Notes: generated from the sequence alone by a model not told the origin. DNA of 64,000 nucleotides from Burkholderiales bacterium C2 (GCA_005503085.1 SCOI01000001.1:310001-374000), one strand, 5' to 3'; shown: positions 1 to 8,714, numbered from the stretch's first letter. Numbers and translations: made by a program.

Positions 1-514
1 CGAAGCCCACCTTGTAGATCGCCTCGCTGGCTTGGAGAAAGCGCTCGTAGCCGGCCACATCCTCGGGCGCGAGCCGGGCCACCTCGGCGCGCATCGCCTG
101 CGCATCGCCGCTGTAGTCGAACACCGTGCCGTCGTCGAAGCGCACCCGGTAGAACGGCGCGACCGGCCGCAGGTCCACATCGTCGGCCAGGCGCCGGCTG
201 CACAGCGCCCACAGCTCCTCGAACAGAAAGGGCGCGGTGATCACGGTCGGGCCGGCGTCGAAGGTGAAACCGTCCTGCCGGTGCACATAGGCGCGGCCGC
301 CGGGGGCGTCGAGCTTTTCGAGTACCGTCACCCGGTAGCCGCGAGCGCCCAGCCGCACCGCCGCCGCCAGGCCGCCGAAGCCGCTGCCGATGACCAGGGC
401 CTGAGGACGCGCATCGGGACCCGCATCAGGACGCTCATCAGCACGGGCATGGGGCGCTGCCTCCGGCAGGGCGGCGGAGCTGGGCGAGCTGGGCGGATGG
501 CCGGGCGTCAACAT
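1..514 (-). CDS. crtI: Phytoene desaturase CrtI, 5' part only
   Basis: Carotenoid desaturase that converts phytoene to neurosporene or lycopene at the membrane. Only the first 171 codons are in the window; the C-terminal part lies off the left edge. After a poorly conserved N-terminus of about 38 residues comes the FAD/NAD-binding Rossmann fold: GSGFGGLAAA, then LEKLDAPGGRAYV and FDAGPTVITAP, the standard CrtI signature. The ATG at 514 lies 17 bp from a PpsR palindrome shared with the divergent bchO. A -10-like TAGGAT ends 6 nt before the ATG, so the message may be leaderless, although AGGA in the same spot could serve as a weak Shine-Dalgarno. Confidence 0.93.
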   Translation of the reverse strand, partial: MLTPGHPPSSPSSAALPEAAPHARADERPDAGPDARPQALVIGSGFGGLAAAVRLGARGYRVTVLEKLDAPGGRAYVHRQDGFTFDAGPTVITAPFLFEELWALCSRRLADDVDLRPVAPFYRVRFDDGTVFDYSGDAQAMRAEVARLAPEDVAGYERFLQASEAIYKVGF

Positions 515-520
515 GGCTTG

Positions 521-549
521 ATCCTAGACGTGTCTAGTTTAGTTGACAA
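521..549 (-). promoter_or_regulatory. Predicted sigma70-type promoter of crtI
   Basis: On the minus strand, TTGTCA (544-549) and TAGGAT (521-526) are separated by 17 nt. The predicted +1 falls on or beside the crtI ATG at 514. The -35 box lies inside the PpsR palindrome. Inferred from consensus match only. Confidence 0.5.
531..548. promoter_or_regulatory. PpsR/CrtJ palindrome between crtI and bchO
   Basis: TGTCTAGTTTAGTTGACA is an exact TGT-N12-ACA match, the established binding motif of PpsR/CrtJ repressors. It sits in the 46-bp gap between the divergent crtI and bchO starts, so one site could control both. Confidence 0.85.
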
Positions 550-560
550 TAGGCATTGAC

Positions 561-1466
561 ATGAAAACTGACAGCCCCCTGCCCTCAGAGCTGCTGCTGC
601 AGCAACTGCAAGCCGGCGCGCTGCGCTGGCGCGTGCAGCGCGCGGGCAGCCAGACGGGGCTGCCCCGCCTGCTCTTGCTGCATGGCACGGGCTCTTCGCT
701 GCAGTCCTGGGCGCCCTGCCTGCCCGGGCTGGCCGAGCACTTCTCCCTGCTGATCCCCGATCTGCCGGGCCATGGCGGCAGCGAAGGCTTTGCCGACGGT
801 CAGGCCAGCCCGGCCCGCATGGCCCAGGCCCTGGGCGAGCTGCTGGCCGCGCTCGATTGGCAGCCCGAGCTGGTGGCCGGTCATTCGGCCGGCGCAGCAG
901 TGATGGTGCAGATGTGCCTGGACGGCCTGCTGCCGCAGGCACGCGGGCTGCTGGCCGTCAACGGTGCGCTGCAGCCGCTACCGGGCCTGATGGGCGTGGT
1001 GGCCCCGGCCGTGGCCAAGCTCGCGGCCCGCAGTGGCGCCTGGCTGCCCGCCTGGGTGACCCGCCACGCCGGCCAGCCCCGCGCGCTGAAGAACCTGATC
1101 GCCTCCACCGGCTCACGCCTGGACGAGTCCGGCGTGCAGCACTACCGCGAATTACTGGCCCAGCCCGCCCATGTGCGCGGCGTGCTGGACATGCTGGCCA
1201 GCTGGCGGCTGGAGGACTTGCAGGCCCGCCTGCCCGAGCTGCACCTGCCGCTGTGGCTTGCCGCAGGCCTGGCCGACCGCACGGTGGCGCCGGTGCAGTC
1301 GCTGGAACTGGCGCGCTGGCTGCCGGGCGCGAGCTTTCATCCGCTGCCGGGGCTGGGGCATTTGGCGCATGAGGAGGCGCCGGAGCGGGTGAATGGGTTG
1401 CTGATGGGGTTGAGGGATGAGGCGCGGGGCCGTGCGACGAACGTGCCCTCCAGTGGGCAGCCTTGA
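561..1466 (+). CDS. bchO: BchO, magnesium-chelatase-associated alpha/beta hydrolase
   Basis: 301-aa alpha/beta-hydrolase-fold protein of the BchO family, which accompanies the BchI-BchD magnesium chelatase genes in purple bacteria; its reaction is not settled. The fold is shown by LLLHGTGSS near the oxyanion region, DLPGHGGSE, the nucleophile elbow GHSAGA and a late GLGHLAHEE histidine. The ATG at 561 is preferred over the in-frame TTG at 543, which lies inside the PpsR site. bchO usually follows bchD in the same direction. Here it is on the opposite strand, convergent with bchD and separated from it by an insert with lower G+C. Confidence 0.88.
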   Translation: MKTDSPLPSELLLQQLQAGALRWRVQRAGSQTGLPRLLLLHGTGSSLQSWAPCLPGLAEHFSLLIPDLPGHGGSEGFADGQASPARMAQALGELLAALDWQPELVAGHSAGAAVMVQMCLDGLLPQARGLLAVNGALQPLPGLMGVVAPAVAKLAARSGAWLPAWVTRHAGQPRALKNLIASTGSRLDESGVQHYRELLAQPAHVRGVLDMLASWRLEDLQARLPELHLPLWLAAGLADRTVAPVQSLELARWLPGASFHPLPGLGHLAHEEAPERVNGLLMGLRDEARGRATNVPSSGQP

Positions 1467-1570
1467 CTGGTGCGACGGCTCTCGGCCCTGATTAGTTCTC
1501 GGCCTCAAGCAACTGGGCGCCGCAATGCAGTCGCTCAACGCCCAAGGCAGTCGCCCGCTTAACTGCCCAA

Positions 1571-2410
1571 TTAGGTGACGACGCTCATTACAAGAATTTC
1601 AGAAATGTTGCTCTCGGTAAGTGGGTCGTTTTGGTATTTTATTAGGCAATTTAATTGCACTTGGGATTCTGTCATTGATAGAATGAATTCTTCTACCGCT
1701 TGGTCGCCGATGTTTTTGAATCTGTAGTTACCTGGAGGTATGGCTTGATCAGACGCAACCCTGGCTTTTCCGGCCTTGTCATACTTGTTGAAGTCGAAAA
1801 TATCGCATGATATTTTGACCGGCGCATCCTCTATTCTCGTGGGAGGCTGAAACAAGCCTTTCATATCAGATGTCAGTTCTAGGACGGGGGTGGAATCTGG
1901 CCCCTCGAGAGCGATTTTTTTAACTTCTTCTCCCTCGAGAAGGTTATCTATCTCTCGGACTGCACCAATAATCTGAGTTCCTATTTGATAGACAGGGCCG
2001 TGATAGTTGATGTGGACGTCGCCTGCGGTTACCGCTGTATTGCCGTTCCCATCTTGAGTGATCTGCACTGTCTTGTCTTGATGTGCTAGCTCATGGATGG
2101 CTTTGAGAAAGTCGAAGGCATTTTTCGTTGCTTCCCATATGTTAGGAGTCCCCTGCACAAAGGGGAAAACAGTTTGAAGGCCTGTGTATGTGAGGCCAAG
2201 GTAAGCGATGAAGGAACCATCTTCGTAGCGGGTGATCCGTGCTTGGAAGAGTTGCCTATCGTGCTCGTACAGACGCTTTTTGTCGGTGAGTGCTCGAAAC
2301 TGGCCATCGAACACGTGCTGCAATGCGGTTAGTCCGGCAGCTAGTTTGTCTAGCCTGTCACCATTGTCAAAGGCGCGGCCATTCATCAGAAACTTATATG
2401 GATCTTGCAT
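1571..2410 (-). CDS. Hypothetical protein in insert between bchO and bchD
   Basis: 279 aa, not recognised. The start at 2410 is supported by a GGGAGG Shine-Dalgarno. The N-terminal 100 residues look like a compact alpha/beta domain. A Gly/Asn-rich stretch follows at about 120-140 (DGNGNTAVTAGDVHINYHG), then an acidic, beta-rich second half. There is no signal peptide or membrane segment, so it is probably cytoplasmic. Base composition is far closer to 50% G+C than that of the flanking bch genes, and rare codons such as ATA and TTA are used, which points to horizontal acquisition. A sensor or effector of a defence-type cargo gene is conceivable, but nothing here shows it. Confidence 0.7.
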   Translation of the reverse strand: MQDPYKFLMNGRAFDNGDRLDKLAAGLTALQHVFDGQFRALTDKKRLYEHDRQLFQARITRYEDGSFIAYLGLTYTGLQTVFPFVQGTPNIWEATKNAFDFLKAIHELAHQDKTVQITQDGNGNTAVTAGDVHINYHGPVYQIGTQIIGAVREIDNLLEGEEVKKIALEGPDSTPVLELTSDMKGLFQPPTRIEDAPVKISCDIFDFNKYDKAGKARVASDQAIPPGNYRFKNIGDQAVEEFILSMTESQVQLNCLIKYQNDPLTESNISEILVMSVVT

Positions 2411-2968
2411 AGTCCTCCCTGAGTTTATTAATTGCTTTATTATCTATATACTGAATGCAAGTATCGAACAACACCAGAAGCTGCGTGCTAACAGCCTCCG
2501 CGCTCCACGAGCAAGTGCTTGTCGCATTTTGATTTCCTTCGCATCTCTATGGCTTCGAATGGCGCTATTTCGTCAAGCAAATGCTGCGCCGATTAAAAAT
2601 GTCTTGCTTGCCTATGGGGCCGTCCATGTTGCCATCGCGTGGGTCCATTGGCTCACGCTGAGAACCCTGGCCCCAAGCTCATCGTGTCGCGTCCTCCCCG
2701 ACATCTCGGAGGGCAACCGCAAGACTGAAATGCTTTGCAGCAGCCAGTCGTCAACGGCCACTCTCGGCCGGGACAAGCCGTCATCGCCAAACGACCCAAC
2801 GCACTCCCCTTGCCCTCACTGTCCCACCGCCACCGCAGCACGCGACTGGCAGAGTAAGGTCTTGAATCTGAACTTCAAATTCAAGATTTGACCATCTTGA
2901 TGCTTGCATACATTTTCACCTTCGGAATCAAGCTTGTTGACCGTAGCCGATCCCGCGATCGGTGAGCC
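2411..2968. other. Intergenic region within the insert, no gene seen
   Basis: This 558-bp stretch separates the two insert genes and has mixed base composition. ORFs that cross it have no Shine-Dalgarno, no recognisable protein and coding-unlike composition. No tRNA, IS end or convincing terminator was seen. It could be a remnant of a decayed gene. Confidence 0.5.
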
Positions 2969-3943
2969 CTATCCAATTCTGGGTTTGCACACATCAAGAA
3001 ATCTGTCGCGCATGATGCGGGTGGCCAATCGATACTGGTTCTCGTCGAGCTTCTTGCTCGTTGCAATTGCGGCTGCCAGCCAAGCATTGTCAACGCAGTT
3101 GGCAACGTTCTTCGATCTGCAAGAGGCCCGTTGCTCTGGGGGCGTAGTTGCTGCCAGAAGCGCGTCGCCTCTCATCGCCTCAATGCCAAGCAACTCGTAG
3201 AAGGTAAGTAAAGATCGAATTTCAAGAGGAAGACTTTCCCGAAGAGAGACGGATGCATTCTGCCTCTCGAAAAGAGAAATCAACGCCTCAAGATACCCAT
3301 CATCGACGACTATCTGCGCACTTGGATTCAAACCATCGAGCTCGCGCCTTTCGAGCAGTACCTTCTCTTCCGTGCTGATGTTTGCGAGCAGTACTGGGTA
3401 GAACATGCTGCTTCGCACATAAGCCAATGCCGCAGCAGCAATCCAGGGTGCCTTCCCTCCGGTGTTGATGTCGACGAAGCCCGACGAGATTTCAACAATG
3501 GCGCGCTCAAAGGATAAATATTCTATGAAATTGTCATACTGTGGCGAACCCATGATTCTGCGGATAACGTTGATATGTCCGTCTGTCAAAGCGTTCTGAA
3601 TCGCTGCCTCTTGCAGCCGACCGGCGGCTGTAAAAATGGTCAACGTATCCGGATTGGGTGAACCCATTTCTTGAAGAATAGCCTCTCCGAACGCATCAAA
3701 TCTCGGATCGCGTACCGCCTCTTGAACGTTGCTGCACCTGCTGAGCACCAGCGTCCGGTAGGCAAGTTCGCGGGCAATAGCCAAGTGATAAGTGCGTTGT
3801 TCGAGATGGATGCGTCCGTGGGCCGAGCCGCGAATGACGTCACGCAAGAACGCCGGGACTTCTTGTGCATGAGCGGCGCCTCCAAGAACCAGCATGGCAA
3901 GCGCCGTTACTTGGTAACGCAGTCCCAGAAAGAATGTTCGCAT
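2969..3943 (-). CDS. Hypothetical exported protein in insert
   Basis: 324 aa from the ATG at 3943, which follows GGGGG at suitable spacing; an ATG 7 codons upstream lacks such a site. Residues 1-27 form a signal peptide (MRTFFLGLRYQ, a hydrophobic stretch LAMLVLGGAA, then AHAQ cleavage). The mature part is mostly helical, with cysteines in CRSKNVANC near the C-terminus and one more near the end. No known domain is recognised. Composition is lower in G+C than the photosynthesis genes, like the other insert gene. Probably a periplasmic protein of unknown role. Confidence 0.65.
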   Translation of the reverse strand: MRTFFLGLRYQVTALAMLVLGGAAHAQEVPAFLRDVIRGSAHGRIHLEQRTYHLAIARELAYRTLVLSRCSNVQEAVRDPRFDAFGEAILQEMGSPNPDTLTIFTAAGRLQEAAIQNALTDGHINVIRRIMGSPQYDNFIEYLSFERAIVEISSGFVDINTGGKAPWIAAAALAYVRSSMFYPVLLANISTEEKVLLERRELDGLNPSAQIVVDDGYLEALISLFERQNASVSLRESLPLEIRSLLTFYELLGIEAMRGDALLAATTPPEQRASCRSKNVANCVDNAWLAAAIATSKKLDENQYRLATRIMRDRFLDVCKPRIG

Positions 3944-4139
3944 GTTGTATACCCCCACTACCATAGCTTTGACAGCCTAGCTTGAGGATCCACTGTACCC
4001 ATGCAGAGTTTTCGTTGCCCCGTTGGGAAACGAAAACTAGGGTAATCGTGACGAAAGACCGGACCGGAGTTGACTGGAAGCGGTCAGGTACCCATGTTGC
4101 AAACGCTGGCAGCAATTGCTTCAAAGCACTTCCCACCCC

Positions 4140-5930
4140 TCACCGTCTCCCCGCCACCGCCGCATGCACATCCTTCGCCTGCCCCTGCGGCAGCGGCACA
4201 TAACGCGCCGCCATGGCCTGGGCCAGGACCATGGCCTGGGGCTGCGGGCGCGGCGAGGTGTCGATCAGCACGCTGGCGAGGCCCGAGGCGCGCAGGCGCT
4301 GGGCGGCGCTCAGGGCGTCCTGCATGGCCAGGGCTCGGCCGGGGCTGCCGTCGCGGGCGATATTGGCGCGGGCATCGGTCAGGAAGACCAGCAGCGCCTG
4401 GCCGCCCTCGCGGGATTGCAGGCTGCTGCCCAGCAGCCAGGCGGCCTCGATGCCGGCGGCCAGCGGCGTGCCACCGCCGCCCGGCAGACCGGAGAGCGAG
4501 CGACGCGCGCGGACCAGCGAGCGCGTCGGCGCCAGCAGGACCTCGGCGCCCTCGCCACGAAAGGCGATCAGCGCGACCCGGTCGCGCCGCACATAGCAAT
4601 CGGCCAGCAGCAGCTCGACCGCGCCCTTGGCCTCGGCCAGCCGGTTCAGCGCCTGCGAGCCCGAGGCATCGACGACAAAGACCGTCGTCGTCTCGTTCGG
4701 GCGGCCGTAGCGCTTGATGTGGAAGTCATCGCGGCGCAGCAGCAGCCGAGCCGGCGAGGCGCCCAGCCCCCGCTGCTCACGCTCCATCAAGCGCAGCCGC
4801 TGCCAGGGAATCGCAGCCCGCATCGTGGCCAGCAGATCGAGCCGGCTGCCCGCGCGAAGACTGCCCCGGCGCGGCGCCAGCGGCCGGCCGCTCTGCGCCG
4901 GGCGGGCGGCCGCACCACGCCGGCCGGCGGCGCCCGCAGCGCGCGATGGCGCACCGGCCAGGCTGGCCAGCAGGCCGGCCGGGATCGCGGCCTGGCTGGC
5001 GGCGATCAGCTGCTCCTGCAGGGCAGCCTGAGCCTGCTGCTCGCCGTCGCTGGGCTCGGGCGGCGAGGCCTCGGCGGCACTAGGCTCGGGCTCTGGCTCG
5101 GGCAGTGCCGATGCCTCGGGCTCCGGCGTTGATTCGGATTCGGATTCGGATTCGGATTCGGATTCGGCCTCAGGCTCAGCCTGCGACTGTGGCAAGGCCC
5201 GCGCGCGTGGCGCCAGCACCAGCCGGGCGGCCAGCTCGGCATCGGCCTGGTTCACCTCGTCCCGCCCGGCGATGGCCGCCGCCGCGCAGGCCGCGCGCCA
5301 GGCCTGCCAGGGCGGGCGCAGCGACACCAGGCCCAGCGCGGCGGCCGTGCCGCACAGCGCCTGCACGGTGGCCTCGTCGTAAGCGATATGGGCCAGCCGC
5401 CGCCGCGCCGCAGCGAGATCGAAAGGCAGCAAGACCTGACACTCGGCAGGCAAGTCGAAGACCGCACCCAGCGCCGGCGCAGCCGGGCTGGCGATCAGCG
5501 CCAGCCGCTCCCGCAGGCTGGCCGGCACTGGCTCCTCGGTCGACTGCCCTTCATCGAGCGCCACAATGCAGAAGCGACTTACGCCTTGCTCCAGCGCCGA
5601 CGCGAGCTTGGCCGCCAGGCCCACATCACAGCGCTCGGCCATCGCCAGCAGCAGCACGCCGCCATCGGCCTCGGCCAGCAAGCCGGCCTGCGCCACCGGC
5701 CGCCCGGCCGCCAGGCTCAGGCCCAGGTCCAGGCCGCCGAGCAGGCGCTCGTCATCGATCTGCAGCGGCAAGCGCCGCCACGGCACTTCGGGCGGCAGGG
5801 CCTGCCGCAGCGTAGCCAGCACCGCGTCCCGCGCCGGGCCGGCCGGGCCGCGCAGGCACAGGCCGCCCAGGCCTTGCGGGTCAACCGCCAGCAGCCAGGC
5901 GGCCTGCGTGGCAAGGTCCGTATCGTTCAT
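4140..5930 (-). CDS. bchD: Magnesium chelatase subunit BchD
   Basis: 596-aa D subunit of Mg-protoporphyrin chelatase, which with BchI forms the ATP-driven motor that helps BchH insert Mg2+. The N-terminal AAA-like half is degenerate. A Glu/Pro/Ser-rich acidic linker follows and includes six Glu-Ser repeats encoded by a (GATTCG)6 tract. The C-terminal von Willebrand A domain has a MIDAS motif (VFVVDASGS), a TPLAAG loop and LVFLTDARAN. The start at 5930 (MNDTDLATQ) begins the conserved region; the upstream extension of the frame looks non-coding. bchI lies 144 bp upstream on the same strand. Confidence 0.95.
   Translation of the reverse strand: MNDTDLATQAAWLLAVDPQGLGGLCLRGPAGPARDAVLATLRQALPPEVPWRRLPLQIDDERLLGGLDLGLSLAAGRPVAQAGLLAEADGGVLLLAMAERCDVGLAAKLASALEQGVSRFCIVALDEGQSTEEPVPASLRERLALIASPAAPALGAVFDLPAECQVLLPFDLAAARRRLAHIAYDEATVQALCGTAAALGLVSLRPPWQAWRAACAAAAIAGRDEVNQADAELAARLVLAPRARALPQSQAEPEAESESESESESESTPEPEASALPEPEPEPSAAEASPPEPSDGEQQAQAALQEQLIAASQAAIPAGLLASLAGAPSRAAGAAGRRGAAARPAQSGRPLAPRRGSLRAGSRLDLLATMRAAIPWQRLRLMEREQRGLGASPARLLLRRDDFHIKRYGRPNETTTVFVVDASGSQALNRLAEAKGAVELLLADCYVRRDRVALIAFRGEGAEVLLAPTRSLVRARRSLSGLPGGGGTPLAAGIEAAWLLGSSLQSREGGQALLVFLTDARANIARDGSPGRALAMQDALSAAQRLRASGLASVLIDTSPRPQPQAMVLAQAMAARYVPLPQGQAKDVHAAVAGRR
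5131..5166. repeat. (GATTCG)6 microsatellite inside bchD
   Basis: Six perfect hexamer copies encode alternating Glu-Ser on the minus strand in the BchD linker. Copy-number change would keep the reading frame. Confidence 0.9.
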
Positions 5931-6074
5931 TGGAACGCCTGGTTTGCTTTGCGGGCCGAGCGCCGGGCCGCCCCAAGCCGGCCCGTTGGGCGATGTTGTC
6001 CGGGCTCGATGCCCGGGCAATCGCCGTCCCCTCGGGGGACCGGCCAAGGTACTCCTTGGACGAGGGGCTTCATC
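5931..6074. repeat. GC-rich REP-like spacer between bchI and bchD
   Basis: This 144-bp gap contains GCCGCCCCAAG at about 5969 and CCCTCGGGGGACCGG at about 6029. Both resemble the element between bchX and bchY. It may be a diverged dispersed intergenic repeat. No gene is seen. Confidence 0.35.
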
Positions 6075-7103
6075 TCATGCCCACAGCTCGGCTACCGCTC
6101 GTTCGATGCGCTCGCTGGAACCGGTGTCGTCCAGCGGATTGCGGCGCAGCCGGTGGCGCAGCGCGGGCACCGCGATCTGGCGCAGGTGTTCTGGCGTGAC
6201 CTCGGGCGCGGCCTGCAGCGCCGCCAGCGCGCGCGCCGCGCGCATCAGCGTCAGCTCGCCGCGCAGGCCGTCGCTGTTGACGGCCACGCAGAGCTCGGAG
6301 GCCCGGTAGAGGACGGCATCGCCAACGAGGACCTCGGGCAGACGCTCGCGGGCCTGCAGGATCTGCCGCCGCACTTTCACGTCCTGCTTGGCCCACAGCG
6401 CGGCAAAGCCCGCCGGGTCGCGCTCGAAGGCATCGCGGCGGCGCACCACCTCGACCCGCTGCGCGATCTCGGTCGGCGTCTTCACCTCGACCGACAGGCC
6501 GAAGCGGTCCAGCAGCTGCGGCCGCAGCTCGCCCTCCTCTGGATTGCCGCTGCCCACCAGCACGAAGCGGGCCGGGTGGCGCACGCTCAGGCCCTCGCGC
6601 TCGATCACGTTCTCGCCCGAGGCGGCCACATCGATCAGCAGATCGACCAGATGGTCCTCCAGCAGATTGACCTCGTCGATATAGAGAAAGCCGCGGTGCG
6701 CGCGCGCCAGCAGGCCCGGCTCGAAGACCTTGATGCCTTGCGACAGCGCCCGCTCCAGGTCCAGCGCGCCCAGCACGCGGTCCTCGCTGGCGCCCAGCGG
6801 CAGGTCGACCACCGGCACCGGCAGCTCCTCGGTCTTGGGCTTGGCGCCGGCCTTCAGCCGGGCGCAATCCTCACAGGCGGAACTGGCCGAATTCGCCGCC
6901 GGGTCGCAGTGATAGCGGCAGCCCTGCACCGCCCGCATCTTCGGCAGCAGGGCCGCCAGGCCGCGCACCGCGGTGGACTTGCCGGTGCCGCGATCACCGA
7001 GCACCAGCAGGCCGCCGATGGCCGGCTCGACCGCCGCGATCAGAATAGCCAGCTTCATCTCGTCCTGCGCGACGATGGCCGAGAAAGGAAAAGGAATGCT
7101 CAT
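6075..7103 (-). CDS. bchI: Magnesium chelatase ATPase subunit BchI
   Basis: 342-aa AAA+ ATPase of magnesium chelatase. Walker A GDRGTGKST is at residues 36-44 and Walker B with YIDEVNLL at 141-148. The protein also contains VGSGNPEEGELRPQLLDRFG (sensor 1 and arginine-finger region) and the C-terminal helical lid ending in ERAVAELWA. It acts with BchD on BchH to make Mg-protoporphyrin IX. The stop of the upstream DUF3422 gene is 6 bp away, so these genes are likely co-transcribed. Confidence 0.97.
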   Translation of the reverse strand: MSIPFPFSAIVAQDEMKLAILIAAVEPAIGGLLVLGDRGTGKSTAVRGLAALLPKMRAVQGCRYHCDPAANSASSACEDCARLKAGAKPKTEELPVPVVDLPLGASEDRVLGALDLERALSQGIKVFEPGLLARAHRGFLYIDEVNLLEDHLVDLLIDVAASGENVIEREGLSVRHPARFVLVGSGNPEEGELRPQLLDRFGLSVEVKTPTEIAQRVEVVRRRDAFERDPAGFAALWAKQDVKVRRQILQARERLPEVLVGDAVLYRASELCVAVNSDGLRGELTLMRAARALAALQAAPEVTPEHLRQIAVPALRHRLRRNPLDDTGSSERIERAVAELWA

Positions 7104-7109
7104 CAGATT

Positions 7110-8393
7110 TCAAACCGCCTCGGATTCACGCGCACGCCGACGTGCCCGCCGCACGGCGCCAAACGCCAGCAAGGCCAGCAGCGGCACGCTGAGACCCACG
7201 AAGAGATCGACATCGAGCGGCACGCCCAGCGAGCGCCCGCCCTTGGCCAGATAGCCGGCCACGCCGGCCATGTAGTAGACGATGGCGGCGATCGACAGGC
7301 CCTCGACCGTCTGCTGCAGGCGCAGCTGCAGCTTGGCGCGCCGGTCCATCGAGGCCAGCAGCGCATGGTTCTGATGCTCGCGGGCGATGTCGACGCGGGT
7401 CGACAGCAGATGGCTGGCCTGGGCCACGCGCTCGGACAGATCGTGCATGCGCTGCGACACGGTGGCGCAGGTCGCGACCGCCGGCGTGAAGCGGCGCGAC
7501 ATGAATTCGTCGACAGTCTGCAGGCCGCTGAGCCGGCGCTCGCGCAGCTCGGCAATGCGGGTGCGCACCAGCTCCGCATAGGCCCGGCAGGCGCCGAAAC
7601 GGAACTGGCTGGCGGACAGGCCGCTCTCGACCTCGGCGGCCAGCCGGGTCAGCTCCTGCAGCAGGGTCTCGTCGCGACCGCCGTCGCTGGCGATGTCATC
7701 GGTCAGCCCGGCCAGCGCGCGCTCGATCGCGAGGATGCGCGGCGCCAGGCGGCGCGCCACCGGAAAGGCCAGCAAGGCCATCATCCGGTAGGCCTCGATC
7801 TCGAACAGGCGCTGCAGCATGCGGCCGGCCATCAGCGGCGTGAAGCCCTGGTCCACCAGCACCAGGCGGCCAAAGCCGTCGGCATGGATCAGGAAGTCGG
7901 AATAGGCCAGGCCCGCGCCATCGCCGACCTCGCTGCCGACCACCGCATGGCCGGCGAAGAAGTCCTGCTGCAGGGCGGCCGGCGTCGGCGCGGCGCTCAG
8001 CAGCTCGGCATGGCCAGCATAGACGGTCAGCCCCGGCACGCCGGCCAGCCAGCCGGGCTGCAACTGGGCCGCCGCCGGCTCGCCAAAAGGTGGCGCCACA
8101 GCGGCGGCCGCCGCCAGCACCGTGTAGCTGGAGAACTCGCCATGGCGCTCCCACTTCAGGCGCAGGCCGCCGACAGTGCCGCTCCAGTGCACCGCATCGG
8201 CGGCCGGTGCGGGCTGGCCGTGGCTGCGGCACAGCCGCGCCAGATGCGCCAACTCACGCTCGCGCTCGTCCGCATCGACCAGCACCGCCAGATAGCTGGC
8301 GCGGCCCGGCGCGGCCAGCGGCTCCGAGGGGCGCGCATGCACCTCCAGCGACAGCGCGGCGCGCTCGGGCAGGTCGGGCGGCAGCAGCCTCAT
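7110..8393 (-). CDS. DUF3422 family membrane protein
   Basis: 427 aa, recognised as the DUF3422 family from its long soluble N-terminus, central helical region and two C-terminal membrane segments (LSIAAIVYYMAGVAGYLAKGG and LFVGLSVPLLALLAF) followed by an Arg-rich tail. The family is common in proteobacteria and its function is unknown. Here it is wedged between the HiPIP gene and bchI with short gaps (15 and 6 bp), so it is probably in the same transcript. Whether it takes part in photosynthesis cannot be judged from sequence. Confidence 0.8.
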   Translation of the reverse strand: MRLLPPDLPERAALSLEVHARPSEPLAAPGRASYLAVLVDADERERELAHLARLCRSHGQPAPAADAVHWSGTVGGLRLKWERHGEFSSYTVLAAAAAVAPPFGEPAAAQLQPGWLAGVPGLTVYAGHAELLSAAPTPAALQQDFFAGHAVVGSEVGDGAGLAYSDFLIHADGFGRLVLVDQGFTPLMAGRMLQRLFEIEAYRMMALLAFPVARRLAPRILAIERALAGLTDDIASDGGRDETLLQELTRLAAEVESGLSASQFRFGACRAYAELVRTRIAELRERRLSGLQTVDEFMSRRFTPAVATCATVSQRMHDLSERVAQASHLLSTRVDIAREHQNHALLASMDRRAKLQLRLQQTVEGLSIAAIVYYMAGVAGYLAKGGRSLGVPLDVDLFVGLSVPLLALLAFGAVRRARRRARESEAV

Positions 8394-8408
8394 GCCGGGC
8401 TGCCGAGA

Positions 8409-8714
8409 TCAGGGTTTCTTGGCATAAGCGCTGCACCAGCCTTTGGCGGCCACCTGCTTGGCCGGGAACAGCGGGCAAGGCCCGGCGGCCGCGCCGGCCT
8501 TGGCCTGGAACAGCGCACAGCTGGCGCAGGCCTGGCCAGCGGCGTGTTTGGGGTACTTGGCCTTGTCGACCTTGGCGGCGTCGGCCACATAGCCCAGCGC
8601 GGCAGCCTGGGGATCCTTCTCGTCGACCATGGCCTGGGACCAGGCGCGACCCGCCAGCAGGCCAGCGCCGGCGACGGGAATCAACTGGATGAATAAGCGG
8701 CGAGCTGTGCTCAT
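8409..8714 (-). CDS. hip: High-potential iron-sulfur protein (HiPIP)
   Basis: 101-aa periplasmic electron carrier. An RR-containing, Tat-like signal (STARRLFIQ ... AWSQA) precedes a mature protein of about 73 residues. The four cluster ligands are Cys63, 66, 80 and 94 (C-x2-C-x13-C-x13-C), typical of the [4Fe-4S] HiPIP family. HiPIP is the known donor to the RC-bound tetrahaem cytochrome in Rubrivivax-type bacteria, and pufC is present in this cluster, so it most likely reduces PufC. Its ATG overlaps the stop of the upstream small membrane protein (ATGA), indicating translational coupling. Confidence 0.92.
   Translation of the reverse strand: MSTARRLFIQLIPVAGAGLLAGRAWSQAMVDEKDPQAAALGYVADAAKVDKAKYPKHAAGQACASCALFQAKAGAAAGPCPLFPAKQVAAKGWCSAYAKKP

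Noticed and set aside
32-559. Long plus-strand frames opposite crtI, and many others opposite bchD, bchH, bchP, ppsR and bphP (for example 5388-8696 and 18781-22452)
   Set aside because: At about 70% G+C the antisense frames stay open. Each lies over a recognised gene and encodes a His/Arg/Gln-rich pseudo-protein.
2232-2891. 219-codon plus-strand frame across the end of the insert gene and the gap
   Set aside because: No Shine-Dalgarno, low-quality product, overlaps the well-supported gene 1571-2410.
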